This document shows positions 15,525-23,836 of a DNA stretch of 64,000 nt, piece by piece (position 1 is the stretch's first letter; each line of letters starts with the position of its first letter). The position numbers and the translations under genes were made by a program. The DNA is from a virus, in the IMG/VR virus record IMGVR_UViG_3300025009_000094, positions 1-64,000 of that record. One strand, given 5' to 3'. Below the pieces are notes generated by a model. The model had not been told where the DNA came from and made no database searches. It saw only the letters and a program-made list of their open reading frames with translations.

Positions 15525-15804
15525 ACCCCTGTTTTATCAGTTCCTTTTCAGCCTCAGCTATAAGCCCGCCCAAATACTCTGCATTAGCCTTAACGTTAGC
15601 CGTTTGTAATTCCTCCGCCCCTTCCCACCAATCGTCAAAGGAGTTATTTTCCTCAAGTTGTCGTTTATAGGTCTTAATTCTATCCTCATACTTCGTTTTC
15701 TCATCGAATATTCCGCAACAATTACATTTTACGCATATTTCACCGTAGGAATCTTGGATATTTACGCAATCATTACTGACCGAGAAGTCGATATGGTTGG
15801 CCAT
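15523..15804 (-). CDS. Unknown protein with a small Cys cluster
   Basis: 93 residues. ICVKCNCCGIF suggests a metal-binding knuckle; the rest is helical and acidic. GGGAGG is 7 nt before the ATG. No function known. Confidence 0.6.
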   Translation of the reverse strand: MANHIDFSVSNDCVNIQDSYGEICVKCNCCGIFDEKTKYEDRIKTYKRQLEENNSFDDWWEGAEELQTANVKANAEYLGGLIAEAEKELIKQG

Positions 15805-15867
15805 TGCTTACCTCCCTTAGTAGTTAAAAATGCACTTTATTATTAGGCATCTATTTTCTTGCACGGC

Positions 15868-16182
15868 CTACTCGATTATCCATTTTCCGTTGATCATTTC
15901 AAGGTTGAGGTCCCATTGGTTAAATTTAAGGAAACCGTCAATAGTATGACAAACGGGATGTATCTTCTTACCGCTATTTACTGCGGTCATAAAATCGACT
16001 TCCTCGCGAACTAGTTCCCAATCATCATTAGCCTTTGGTAATGGATAAGAATAAGTATTACCCTCAGCTTTTAGTTGCCCGTCTTTATCAACTAAGACAA
16101 TGGTATTATCTTTCACTCTCTTGAACTTAGCGTTAGGATTTCCTAATGCAATCTTGAATACTTCCCATGTCTTTAATATCAC
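15868..16182 (-). CDS. Conserved phage protein, unknown
   Basis: 104 residues (MILKTWEVFKIALGNPNAKF, later EVDFMTAVNSGKKIHP and WDLNLEMINGKW). This last stretch recurs in Gram-positive phage early operons. GTG start that overlaps the end of the upstream gene. Confidence 0.6.
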   Translation of the reverse strand: MILKTWEVFKIALGNPNAKFKRVKDNTIVLVDKDGQLKAEGNTYSYPLPKANDDWELVREEVDFMTAVNSGKKIHPVCHTIDGFLKFNQWDLNLEMINGKWIIE

Positions 16183-16445
16183 CCATCAACACCATCCTTA
16201 ACACTCTTCGCTAAAATATCAGCAGCGCATGCCCTGCAAACGACTGACCCATGCCACGCCACAACCTTATCGTCTGATCCGCAAAACATGCAGCCTAACA
16301 AGTGCTTCTGGATACGTAATCCTTTTCCGTCAGCCAACATTTCCAGGGGTGTAGTTGGCTCGTATCCCATAGAAATTCTAAGCGATTTAGGGACTGTAAT
16401 CCTTCCAAAAGAGTCCATTGTTAATGAGATACCTATTGGTTTCAT
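16179..16445 (-). CDS. AbrB/SpoVT-type protein with zinc ribbon
   Basis: 88 residues. SLTMDSFGRITVPKSLRISM is the swapped-hairpin AbrB DNA-binding signature. A CMFCGSD and CRAC pair follow and look like a zinc ribbon. Probably a transcription factor. GGAGG is 7 nt before the chosen ATG, which overlaps the end of the upstream gene; an earlier in-frame ATG has no ribosome site. Confidence 0.75.
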   Translation of the reverse strand: MKPIGISLTMDSFGRITVPKSLRISMGYEPTTPLEMLADGKGLRIQKHLLGCMFCGSDDKVVAWHGSVVCRACAADILAKSVKDGVDG

Positions 16446-17047
16446 TGATTTACCTCCGGCTTGCATTCACCACACTTCTTACAAGGATGTGCCTTTAACA
16501 CAATTGGAAATAGCTCGGTTATCACATGCCACATGTCCAATGCCATGCGATAATGCTCGTCTTGAACGTGATTTTTGCAGAGTCGCTTTTGAAAGTATTC
16601 AAACCATATTCGGATATTTCCAGCCATAAAGAAGGAGGTTTCAATGCCAAGCGGAAGAACATATGATGAATCTTCGAGTGTTTCGTCTGCTTCGTTAAAG
16701 CGGTCATATATATGCATCGTTCTCCCTAACTCTCGCTTCATAGCGTTGGGGCTTTTTGAAGTTTCGGGGACAATGCATTTAGCCTCACTCATATCAATAC
16801 TTCTGGTTGACCTCTCCATCGTACTAAACAATCTACTCCGCAATACCTGCAACCTCGCCTTAACTGATACCCCTTCAATCAACAGGCACACCCACCCAAA
16901 CTCAAGAACGCTCGCATGGGGCACAGGCTTGGCCTCTAACGCCTTATCCAGTGTAGCCGGTGTACATTCCTTACCCCTGCATATTCCAAGGGCTTGTAGC
17001 ATCGTATTTACCCCGTTAGCGTTATGATCAATTAATGTTACTCTCAT
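16442..17047 (-). CDS. ThyX-like flavin-dependent thymidylate synthase, divergent
   Basis: 201 residues. HASVLEFGWVCLLIEGVSVK, QVLRSRLFSTMERSTRS and FEYFQKRL follow the ThyX order. The family motif RHR-x7-S is changed to RSR here, and the usual Ala-Arg before VLP is Ser-Ser. ThyX makes dTMP from dUMP with FAD and folate; the two changes may mean an altered or lost activity. GGAAGG is 7 nt before the ATG. Confidence 0.65.
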   Translation of the reverse strand: MRVTLIDHNANGVNTMLQALGICRGKECTPATLDKALEAKPVPHASVLEFGWVCLLIEGVSVKARLQVLRSRLFSTMERSTRSIDMSEAKCIVPETSKSPNAMKRELGRTMHIYDRFNEADETLEDSSYVLPLGIETSFFMAGNIRIWFEYFQKRLCKNHVQDEHYRMALDMWHVITELFPIVLKAHPCKKCGECKPEVNQ

Positions 17048-17382
17048 AAACAAACCTTCCTTCTCTCGATAGCCTTATCTCTGGCCTTCATCACACCTAT
17101 GATGATTTCGTGCCTATTCTGCAATGGTTCAGTTGCAGCACTTTCCTGTTCCCATCCGTAAATATTTACTCGCTTCTGAAATGCTCGATACGGGATGCCG
17201 TTTTTCTTTGCTAATTTTCTCCACTTTATATCTGTTGTTTTTCCCTTTTGAGGTGGTTCGGTTATCGCTCTCTCCATATCCCATGCAAGGTTACGTACTC
17301 GATACTCAAGAGTTGCTTTTTTGATGCCGTTTTTCTCTGCTTCTTGGTAATTGTCGGGAGAGATATAATATTGATAAGCCAT
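17044..17382 (-). CDS. Two-repeat helix-turn-helix-like protein
   Basis: 112 residues with two similar units, KKATLEYRVRNLAWDMERAI and YRAFQKRVNIYGWEQESAAT, each followed by TEP. Such units look like DNA-binding helix-turn-helices. Common in Firmicute phages; probably regulatory. Confidence 0.6.
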   Translation of the reverse strand: MAYQYYISPDNYQEAEKNGIKKATLEYRVRNLAWDMERAITEPPQKGKTTDIKWRKLAKKNGIPYRAFQKRVNIYGWEQESAATEPLQNRHEIIIGVMKARDKAIERRKVCL

Positions 17383-17384
17383 GC

Positions 17385-17606
17385 CTACCTCCGATATTTA
17401 GGCGGTATCTTCGCCAATTCCGATTCCTTCAAGCCCTTCTGCCATGCGAAAATGTCCTTATTAGGTGGTAAATCCAGCTCATTTCGCTCTTTCCATATCT
17501 TAGACTTGCCACAGCCGATTATTTTTCCAACTTCTATGTCTGTTAGGCCGGACATGTAGAGTTCTGAGAATAGGATGGGGTCTATTTCTGTTGCTGTGCT
17601 TTGCAT
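17385..17606 (-). CDS. Short helix-turn-helix protein
   Basis: 73 residues. ELYMSGLTDIEVGKIIGCGK followed by SKIWKERNELDLPP is a typical helix-turn-helix. GGAGG is 6 nt before the ATG. Likely a regulator. Confidence 0.6.
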   Translation of the reverse strand: MQSTATEIDPILFSELYMSGLTDIEVGKIIGCGKSKIWKERNELDLPPNKDIFAWQKGLKESELAKIPPKYRR

Positions 17607-17649
17607 TTTATCCTCCTTTTGGTGGGCAGTGGTTAGCTGCCCTTTATTT

Positions 17650-18549
17650 TTACTGCGCTGCCTTCGATGCCTTTAGTTCGAGGTATAATTTATCAACAGA
17701 TGGCTTGTCCCAATCCTTGATACTGTCAATACCTGCCGCTTTGTGAACTTCTTCTTCAGATATGCCAAGTTTCGCAATTTCACCCCAAAACGCTTGCCAA
17801 TTTATTTTAGGTCCATCATTAGGTGCTTTATCTGCGCCTGTTTCTAGCCACGCTAAGAAGTTCTTGCCCGTATCTACCCCAGGACGGAATACTAACCCGT
17901 CTACGAGTGATGTACGGTCCTTGGACGACGTTGCATTGTGGTCCTGATCTACGTCAATGAACACTGTAAACTCGTATTCCATGCCATCGCGCTGTATCGG
18001 GTTCATGCCTATCTTTTTTACAACAGTTTTTCCGGTAGGATCTTTTTCCTGAACGTGTTCCATCTTCGCCCTAAGAGTTGCGACAACGTGACACTTGCTT
18101 GTCAGGATAGATTCAACAAGTCGATTGTGCATTGGGGTTATATCTCTCCACGCTGTCCATGAGTTAACACCAGGTCTGCCGGATTTCTCTATTTGACCCT
18201 TCTTGTCAAGTAAACCACCCTCCCCAGCCCACGCATGAGTCAGGCTGTCAATGATTATTACCGAATCCCCTGCATCCTCGCACTCCTTGATGGCTGCAAT
18301 GTATTTTTCAGGAGTATATGGCGTTGATATAGGGCAGACGTTGAATACTCCTATTTCGATACCATTGTGGCGGTAATCTGCGTATAGATCCGCGCTGTTG
18401 TTCTCCGTGTCAATAACGCTAATCTTGGACCAGTCCCCCGTAATTCCATAAGCCATTAAAAGAGAACTCATGCTTTTTCCGCTACCCGCCGGACCGCTAA
18501 TACCTAGTCTTAATTTAGCTTTACTGCGTTGTGCTGTTCGTCTTGCCAT
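17650..18549 (-). CDS. Sak4-like RecA-fold ATPase (single-strand annealing)
   Basis: 299 residues. Walker A GPAGSGKS (about 19-26), Walker B VIIIDSLTHAW and a sensor-like VVATLRAK fit the Sak4/AAA_24 family of phage recombinases. These work with SSB in strand annealing. The gene directly follows the Gam gene, the usual recombination pair. Confidence 0.75.
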   Translation of the reverse strand: MARRTAQRSKAKLRLGISGPAGSGKSMSSLLMAYGITGDWSKISVIDTENNSADLYADYRHNGIEIGVFNVCPISTPYTPEKYIAAIKECEDAGDSVIIIDSLTHAWAGEGGLLDKKGQIEKSGRPGVNSWTAWRDITPMHNRLVESILTSKCHVVATLRAKMEHVQEKDPTGKTVVKKIGMNPIQRDGMEYEFTVFIDVDQDHNATSSKDRTSLVDGLVFRPGVDTGKNFLAWLETGADKAPNDGPKINWQAFWGEIAKLGISEEEVHKAAGIDSIKDWDKPSVDKLYLELKASKAAQ

Positions 18550-18552
18550 TAT

Positions 18553-19110
18553 TTACCCCTCCAATTTGATAGTGACATCTTCGGTTTCCTCGACAGTAAT
18601 CGGCAACACCTCACCCGTACTCGTAAATATTGCCTTACCATCAACTATGGTTAATGCCTTTTTTAACTCCGTCTTAATAGGAGTTTTCACAACCTTGACA
18701 AACTCGCCCATACCATTATCAGACAGATATTTGACGAGCTTTTCCTCATCTCCATAGTCGTATTTCTTCCCCTTACGGAAGCTCACAAGGCCGTATGGTG
18801 TCCTGAATCTTGCCTTTGGGTCAATTACCCTCTGCGCTGTTGCGTACTCCCTTATAAGCCCTTCTAGGTATTGCTTGCTCTCTTGATAAGTAACGTCCTG
18901 CTTGGCAAACCATGCGTTGATTCGTTCGAGTTCGGAATTCGCTAGATTTACTTCTTCCAGACGTTTTTTGTCTAGTGAGGATAGTTTCCGTAATGCCCAA
19001 TTGAGAGAGGATAAATCCGTGATACTGAACCGTTCTTTTGTTTCTCCGTCTGCGGTAGGTGTTAGGTGTTCATTTAGTTCTTCGAGTTCTTCATCTTGTA
19101 GCCAGTTGAT
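18553..19110 (-). CDS. gam: Gam-family host-nuclease inhibitor, apparent ATC start
   Basis: 185 residues. The full frame reads INWLQDEELEELN, then FSITDLSSLNWALRKLSSLD, a coiled coil, and YGLVSFRKGKKYDY, a typical Mu-Gam-like pattern; these proteins bind DNA ends and block host exonucleases. There is no ATG, GTG or TTG before residue 108 (a GTG at 18786). GGGGG lies 7 nt before ATC, so ATC is the most likely start. The short frame alone would lose the coiled coil. Confidence 0.8.
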   Translation of the reverse strand: MNWLQDEELEELNEHLTPTADGETKERFSITDLSSLNWALRKLSSLDKKRLEEVNLANSELERINAWFAKQDVTYQESKQYLEGLIREYATAQRVIDPKARFRTPYGLVSFRKGKKYDYGDEEKLVKYLSDNGMGEFVKVVKTPIKTELKKALTIVDGKAIFTSTGEVLPITVEETEDVTIKLEG

Positions 19111-19124
19111 AAAAATTCCCCCTT

Positions 19125-19667
19125 TTATACTCCTGCAACATTAGAAGCTAACATATCTGCATGATGCGTCCATAACACGTTCGGATATTTACGAATAGCC
19201 CGAGTGTAATAATTCCACTCTTCCTTATCCGTAAATGCTCCCATGTGGTAACGAATACACAGCACTTCTTCCTCTGTAAGCTGCATAAGTGTTGACAAGA
19301 TCATAACCGACTTATCGCCATGCCCCTTTATTAATAAGTCATCGTTATAATCCCAACCAAATGGCTTTTCGGGATTTACTTTATAAGCGTCCATTTTGCA
19401 TAAATCATGGAACATACCGACAATATAAGGACTTTCGGGCCGAGTCCATGCGAGTCTGTTTCGCAAGGAGAGATCAACGAGTTCATCCATGGTTTGCAAT
19501 GAGTGGTCGAATAATCCACCCTCGTAATTTCCGTGATACTTTTTTGACGCAGGAGAGATAAAAAAACCGTTATTTTTCAGGGAAATCATTATTCCAAGTG
19601 AATTGCGTACTATCCCCGACATTGCCGAAGTAAACTCCTGTTCCCTAACCTCTGACGTCTTATCCAT
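19125..19667 (-). CDS. HD-domain phosphohydrolase-like protein
   Basis: 180 residues. GGLFDHSLQTMDEL, GMFHDLCKMDAYK (His-Asp pair), HGDKSVMIL and WTHHADMLAS provide the metal-binding residues of the HD superfamily. Likely acts on nucleotides or cyclic nucleotides; the substrate is unknown. It could be a dNTP-related or anti-defence enzyme, but that is speculation. GGAGG is 7 nt before the ATG. Confidence 0.7.
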   Translation of the reverse strand: MDKTSEVREQEFTSAMSGIVRNSLGIMISLKNNGFFISPASKKYHGNYEGGLFDHSLQTMDELVDLSLRNRLAWTRPESPYIVGMFHDLCKMDAYKVNPEKPFGWDYNDDLLIKGHGDKSVMILSTLMQLTEEEVLCIRYHMGAFTDKEEWNYYTRAIRKYPNVLWTHHADMLASNVAGV

Positions 19668-19678
19668 GTCCTTCCTCC

Positions 19679-20587
19679 TTAAAATATCCGATTAATAACT
19701 TCAAACAGGTAATTATTGTCAACCTTGAACTCATGTTCTCCTTCGGTTTTTTTCTTTATGGCATCTATTGCCATTGAAAAGTAAGCGCTGTCCACTCCGG
19801 TTAGCTGTTCCTCTAAAATATTTACATCTAGTAAATCCATGATATTGAGCTGCAACGCCATCTTCAGGAATTGACCTGCATTTATCGACCAACCCCTCTG
19901 AATAAACTTCCTAGTTCGCATTATTGATGCTAACGGGTACTTACTGCCCTGATAAATTAACTCCTTAGTCAACATAGCCTCTAGCGCTTTAGCGGGAAGA
20001 ACAAGGTTTCCGTTCTTCGATTCCCAATAGCAAGTGGCATGGACAAAATCATAGTTGCTGTGAATTTCCTCTGCTTCGCCATAGAAACGAATGATTAGCT
20101 GGACTTTATTTGTTAAGGTGATTGCGTTTGATGATAGGAAAATCGGTCTGTATTCGGGTTTTTCGTCCGCTTTAACCTTTTGTAATTCCTTTAGGCTTAA
20201 ATCCTCTAGCCCGTTATCGTCAAACTCAGTAGTTGGCTCAACTGAATTTGTTCCATCCTCATCCTGAATATCATCGTCTTCTGCGATTCCAACGCTTTTG
20301 ATAAATACTCTCACCCTACCATTTTCCATAGTCTGAACCTCAACCGATTTTCCGGTTAGTTGGTTGAATTGTTTGGCGAAATAATGAGCAACCTTTTCAC
20401 AAGTGTTCTTATCGGTGAAGTAATAATCGAAATCATTAACTTCTTCACCGAGTAACATAGAAACGATCGAACCGCCTGTTATAATGGAGTTTTTATCAAC
20501 CAGCTTACGTACTTCCTCATCTTGGATAGTGGCAATAAAGTCCTTGTGCTTTTTAGTTAGAACCGCCTTGGTTGTCTTAGCTTTCAT
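19679..20587 (-). CDS. Nucleotidyltransferase-like phage protein
   Basis: 302 residues. ITGGSIVSMLLGEEVNDFDY (residues 35-54) resembles the GGS and DxD site of polymerase-beta-like nucleotidyltransferases. The C-terminal half (WESKNGNLVLPAKALEAMLT) occurs with it in other phage proteins. Substrate unknown. Confidence 0.65.
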   Translation of the reverse strand: MKAKTTKAVLTKKHKDFIATIQDEEVRKLVDKNSIITGGSIVSMLLGEEVNDFDYYFTDKNTCEKVAHYFAKQFNQLTGKSVEVQTMENGRVRVFIKSVGIAEDDDIQDEDGTNSVEPTTEFDDNGLEDLSLKELQKVKADEKPEYRPIFLSSNAITLTNKVQLIIRFYGEAEEIHSNYDFVHATCYWESKNGNLVLPAKALEAMLTKELIYQGSKYPLASIMRTRKFIQRGWSINAGQFLKMALQLNIMDLLDVNILEEQLTGVDSAYFSMAIDAIKKKTEGEHEFKVDNNYLFEVINRIF

Positions 20588-20613
20588 TCTTTAATTACCG
20601 CCCTTCATTTCCA

Positions 20614-21027
20614 TTAAACAGAAGATTCACATGGCCCACGTAGTTCTAAAGCATTACCCAATATGGTAGAATAGTTTTGAGTAGTAATTTTTCCATCCGG
20701 GGCCTCTGTTAGCGCAGGAGTCCCCTCTTTTTGCCCAATCGTCTTCTTAATCACTAAATTAATCAGCGTTTCTCCATCCACGTCTATCGAAAAATACTCC
20801 GAAATAACTCCATCCTCTACGCTAATCCCTGCCTTGCCACGGTATTCCATCTCAGGAAATATTGCATTCAGTAAGACATCTATCTCGTCCCAATCTGCAT
20901 TGACCTTGGATATTATCGTGACGCGTCTCAGTGCGTTGGAGTGACCATCGATGGCCCAATGTTCGATGAGTGGGCTGTCTCCCAAGTCTTGGATGGCAGA
21001 GAGTTCATCTTTGGTTAATTTTCTCAT
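20614..21027 (-). CDS. Unknown protein
   Basis: 137 residues (MRKLTKDELSAIQDLGDSPL). No recognised domain. It starts inside the end of the methyltransferase frame with AAAGGAG 9 nt upstream. Confidence 0.55.
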   Translation of the reverse strand: MRKLTKDELSAIQDLGDSPLIEHWAIDGHSNALRRVTIISKVNADWDEIDVLLNAIFPEMEYRGKAGISVEDGVISEYFSIDVDGETLINLVIKKTIGQKEGTPALTEAPDGKITTQNYSTILGNALELRGPCESSV

Positions 21028-21813
21028 GGTGATTGCTCCTTTCTATGTCTGCTATAGCTTGGAGTATTGGGTAATATTGTTGCGGTGGAACTGAATTTCC
21101 TATACATTTAAATCGCTCCATCCTATGGGGTATCCCATGAGCCACTCTCCGAATTCTGGTTTGGCGTGGCCAAATTCTCCCTTTGTAAAGCGCTCCATCA
21201 AAACCATGTGAGGCCATTTTGATTGATGATTTTTCATCTGCCTTTGAAGTGTCTCGATGCTCTTGAAGCATTCCTTGTGATCTACGGTCGTTGGCGTGGG
21301 CCACAATAAATAACCTAGATCTTTGATGAAAGGCTCCGACTGCGTTAGCCCCGTAAGTAGCCCATCCGACAGAGTACCCCAACTCGGACAAATCTCTGAG
21401 AATTCCTCTAAAGAATTGTCCAAACTCGCTTGTGAGTAGCCCTGGTACGTTTTCTCCCAAAACCCATCTTGGTGTAACTTCGCTAATAACACGCCGGTAT
21501 TCAGGCCAGAGGTCACGCTCATCGTCAGACGCTTTACGTTTTCCTGCAACGCTATGCGGCTGGCAAGGGAATCCCCCCGATAGGAGTGTAATTTCCTTGA
21601 TACCTCGTTCTCGAATAGACTCTCCTGTGACATCTCGAACATCCCTCCATCTTGGCACATCCGGCCAATGCTTTTCTAATACTTTGGTTGGATAATCTGC
21701 AAACTCGCATTGACCAACTGACTCAAATCCTGCCCATTCTGCCGCTAAATCAATTCCTCCGGTCAAATGCCTGAGAACAAACTAAAATGTGTTAGCTTTT
21801 TCTCTATTGGCAT
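21005..21813 (-). pseudogene. C5-cytosine DNA methyltransferase, frameshifted at motif I
   Basis: The long frame (21005-21766) has GGFPCQPHSVAGKRK (motif IV, catalytic PCQ), VLGENVPGLL (motif VI), QRSRLFIVA (motif VIII) and CIGNSVPPQ (motif X). Its natural start is the ATG at 21813 after GGGGGTGG, reading MPIEKKLTHFSLFSGI and then TGA. Removing 5 bases (TGACC) would restore FSGIGGIDLA, the SAM-binding motif I. The 5-bp insertion therefore cuts the gene in motif I. An internal TTG start would lack motif I. Confidence 0.75.
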
Positions 21814-21829
21814 ATAAGACCACCCCCTC

Positions 21830-21858
21830 TTGTTTTATACTGGTATTGGTGGTATATT
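21830..21858 (+). promoter_or_regulatory. Promoter of the inserted HNH gene
   Basis: TTGTTT (21830-21835), 17 nt, TATATT (21853-21858). It makes the HNH cassette independent of the surrounding minus-strand operon. Confidence 0.6.
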
Positions 21859-21895
21859 AATTTATGGTATTCCACTAATTTAAGGAGTGATTATA

Positions 21896-22462
21896 TTGTC
21901 AAACAAGTATACTTACACCGCTCCATACACCGAGGAACAACTATTTGACTTATACATAACTAAATCAATGTCTCAGGCTGAAATAGGGGAAATGTTTGGG
22001 TTTAGTCAACATAAGGTATGGCGCGACCTTAAGCGTATGGGCATCAATTCAAGGACAGCCGTCAAGCGTAATCAACTAGGAGAAAATAATTCATCTTGGA
22101 AAGGAGGAAGAACATTAGTTAATTACAAAACACCTGATGGTCATAAGTATCTTTCTGATAGAAATGTTACTAAGGGTTACTACATGGTCAGAGATCCTAT
22201 CCATCCAAACGCTGGTAAAAACGGTTATGTCTTTGAGCATATTGCCACTTCGTTGAAGTATGTTGGTAGAGATAGGTTAGAGGCATCGGAATGCGTCCAC
22301 CACATAAATTTTATTAAAACTGATAACCGACCTGAAAATCTCTGTGTAATCTCTAAGGAAAAGCATAGGGAGTATCACGGAAAACTGGAGAACGTCATCG
22401 GAGAGTTATTTGATAATGGAATAGTTGGTTTTGATTCCGAGCTGGGCTACTTTGTCAAGTAG
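21896..22462 (+). CDS. HNH homing endonuclease inserted in the methyltransferase gene
   Basis: 188 residues from a TTG 8 nt after AAGGAG. The N-terminal part has a helix-turn-helix (SMSQAEIGEMFGFSQHKVWR); the C-terminal part has YVFEHIATSLKYVGR and ECVHHINFIKTDNRPENL, a typical HNH motif. It lies antisense to the operon between two copies of the methyltransferase N-terminus. The target site is probably in the motif I coding sequence. Own promoter and terminator. Confidence 0.8.
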   Translation: MSNKYTYTAPYTEEQLFDLYITKSMSQAEIGEMFGFSQHKVWRDLKRMGINSRTAVKRNQLGENNSSWKGGRTLVNYKTPDGHKYLSDRNVTKGYYMVRDPIHPNAGKNGYVFEHIATSLKYVGRDRLEASECVHHINFIKTDNRPENLCVISKEKHREYHGKLENVIGELFDNGIVGFDSELGYFVK

Positions 22463-22531
22463 TCCTTTTCTTTGCGCTAAATCTATGCCACCAATTCCCG
22501 AAAACAAACTAAAGTGTGTTAAGTTGCTCAA
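22406..22531 (-). pseudogene. Methyltransferase N-terminal fragment upstream of the insertion
   Basis: From a TTG that overlaps the upstream stop (TTGA), the frame reads MSNLTHFSLFSGIGGIDLA, an intact C5-methyltransferase motif I, then leaves homology and runs antisense into the HNH gene to a stop at 22406. The same stretch is repeated (diverged) at 21813-21740. So the original gene was interrupted right after codon 19. Confidence 0.75.
22446..22470 (+). terminator. Terminator of the HNH gene
   Basis: CTACTT pairs with AAGTAG around TGTC, extended by GG/CC, then TTTTC. It overlaps the stop codon. Confidence 0.6.
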
Positions 22532-22848
22532 TACCTATCCCCAACCTTCTTAGACTTCTCCGCCCAATTAACACAGTCAATCCTTGAGAACATCGGATTG
22601 AACGGCTCCCCAACTCTCCCCCTGCCAACATAATCCATCACTACAGCCTTCATCCTGCCCTCATCCTTATCCTCACCCCGAACCGTATTACCGCACCGCA
22701 TTAGCTCTGTAAAATCAGCCTTATTTCGCTTAATGCGTTCCTCGATAACCTTCTTCCCCTGCTCGATTTTGTAGGCTTGGATTTCGCGATTAATCCAGCC
22801 TATTTTTGATGCTTGGTATCCGATAGCCTTGGCGAATCGTTCTAACAT
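22528..22848 (-). CDS. Unknown basic protein
   Basis: 106 residues (MLERFAKAIGYQASKIGWIN, basic and helical). It overlaps its upstream neighbour by 7 nt. No domain recognised. Confidence 0.55.
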   Translation of the reverse strand: MLERFAKAIGYQASKIGWINREIQAYKIEQGKKVIEERIKRNKADFTELMRCGNTVRGEDKDEGRMKAVVMDYVGRGRVGEPFNPMFSRIDCVNWAEKSKKVGDRY

Positions 22849-23078
22849 CTTGAACCCGCCTTCCTCTTCCGCTTATTCCTCACCCTCGCCACTTTTGGCA
22901 CAATCGTCTGTCTAGAACATTCTCCCTGACAAAATGGAAACATTAAATTAGTGAACCATATCCCCTCTGTGCTAATCTCCCATACGCGAGAGCATTGGCA
23001 GACTGTCTTAATTTCTCCGTCTGGAAAGTTCATTGTGCGACCACATAGGCAGGTTTGAGTTGGTTGTGGTTGTACCAT
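22842..23078 (-). CDS. Small zinc-ribbon-like protein
   Basis: 78 residues from the ATG 8 nt after GGAGG. CLCGRTMNF and KTVCQCSRVW give two Cys pairs about 15 residues apart; two more Cys follow. Basic C-terminal tail (KVARVRNKRKRKAG) fits nucleic acid binding. An earlier in-frame start would overlap the upstream gene without a ribosome site. Confidence 0.55.
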   Translation of the reverse strand: MVQPQPTQTCLCGRTMNFPDGEIKTVCQCSRVWEISTEGIWFTNLMFPFCQGECSRQTIVPKVARVRNKRKRKAGSRC

Positions 23079-23100
23079 TTGGCATCCCTCCTTAGTTTTA

Positions 23101-23382
23101 TTAAAGAGTAGAATCGCTACCAAGCAACTTCTCGATATTCAACCTCACCGCAAAGATAGCGGCTAATTCCTTCGCGAATTCTTCATCCTCCGCCTTGAGA
23201 TTATCCATGATTGCTCCCATTTCTGATCGAACATCCTTCAGGACAGCTTCCTCTTCCCTTAGTCCGGTCAGTGTGTTTTGGAGTCCTGAGAGAAGATTAG
23301 TTTTTCGAGTCCTGGATTGTGTACCTTTTAATAAAACCTTCTCGATTGAACCACTTACCTTTTTAGCTGGTAATAAATTCAT
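23101..23382 (-). CDS. Helical protein, unknown
   Basis: 93 residues, mostly helical with coiled-coil character (LTGLREEEAVLKDVRSEMGA). GGAGG precedes the ATG. No family recognised. Confidence 0.55.
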   Translation of the reverse strand: MNLLPAKKVSGSIEKVLLKGTQSRTRKTNLLSGLQNTLTGLREEEAVLKDVRSEMGAIMDNLKAEDEEFAKELAAIFAVRLNIEKLLGSDSTL

Positions 23383-23401
23383 TTCCTTTTCCTCCTAAAA
23401 T

Positions 23402-23575
23402 TTATTTAATCAGTTTAGATGTAAAAACTTTCACTTGACCATCAGTTAACTGCACCGACTTCAGAACATCCTTAAAGCTTGGAATGGACTTCGAGTTGAT
23501 GCGTTGTTCCTCCTGATACTTCAACCTACGAGCTGTGTCTTTACGCAATAACTTCGCCCCTTTATGGTGATGCAA
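23402..23575 (-). CDS. Small basic protein, unknown
   Basis: 57 residues starting LHHHKGAKLLRKDTARRLKY. I chose the TTG 8 nt after AAGGAG; the GTG at 23584 overlaps that site. Strongly basic N-terminus. Confidence 0.5.
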   Translation of the reverse strand: MHHHKGAKLLRKDTARRLKYQEEQRINSKSIPSFKDVLKSVQLTDGQVKVFTSKLIK

Positions 23576-23587
23576 TGTGATCACTCC

Positions 23588-23836
23588 TTAATATGCGTTT
23601 CTCCCGATCAAACTACGCATTTGAGCAAACAACTTCGCCATTGGATTACCTGAGCTACCGAGATGAGAGATAACCTTGTCCGTTGTCTCTCGCTTCTCCT
23701 TGCGCGTTTCCTTCTTGCCACCCCAAACGAACTTTTGCACAAAACGGGGTTGAACTGACTCGATGTACTCCCAATAGGATAGGCCACGTGATTTGGCTGC
23801 TTGACTGATTTGGTTGGATGGATTGTTAGATTTCAA
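23588..23836 (-). CDS. Unknown small basic protein
   Basis: 82 residues from a TTG that overlaps the stop of the upstream gene (ATTGA), with GAGG 7 nt before. Lys/Arg-rich middle (FVWGGKKETRKEKRE). No domain seen. Confidence 0.5.
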   Translation of the reverse strand: MKSNNPSNQISQAAKSRGLSYWEYIESVQPRFVQKFVWGGKKETRKEKRETTDKVISHLGSSGNPMAKLFAQMRSLIGRNAY

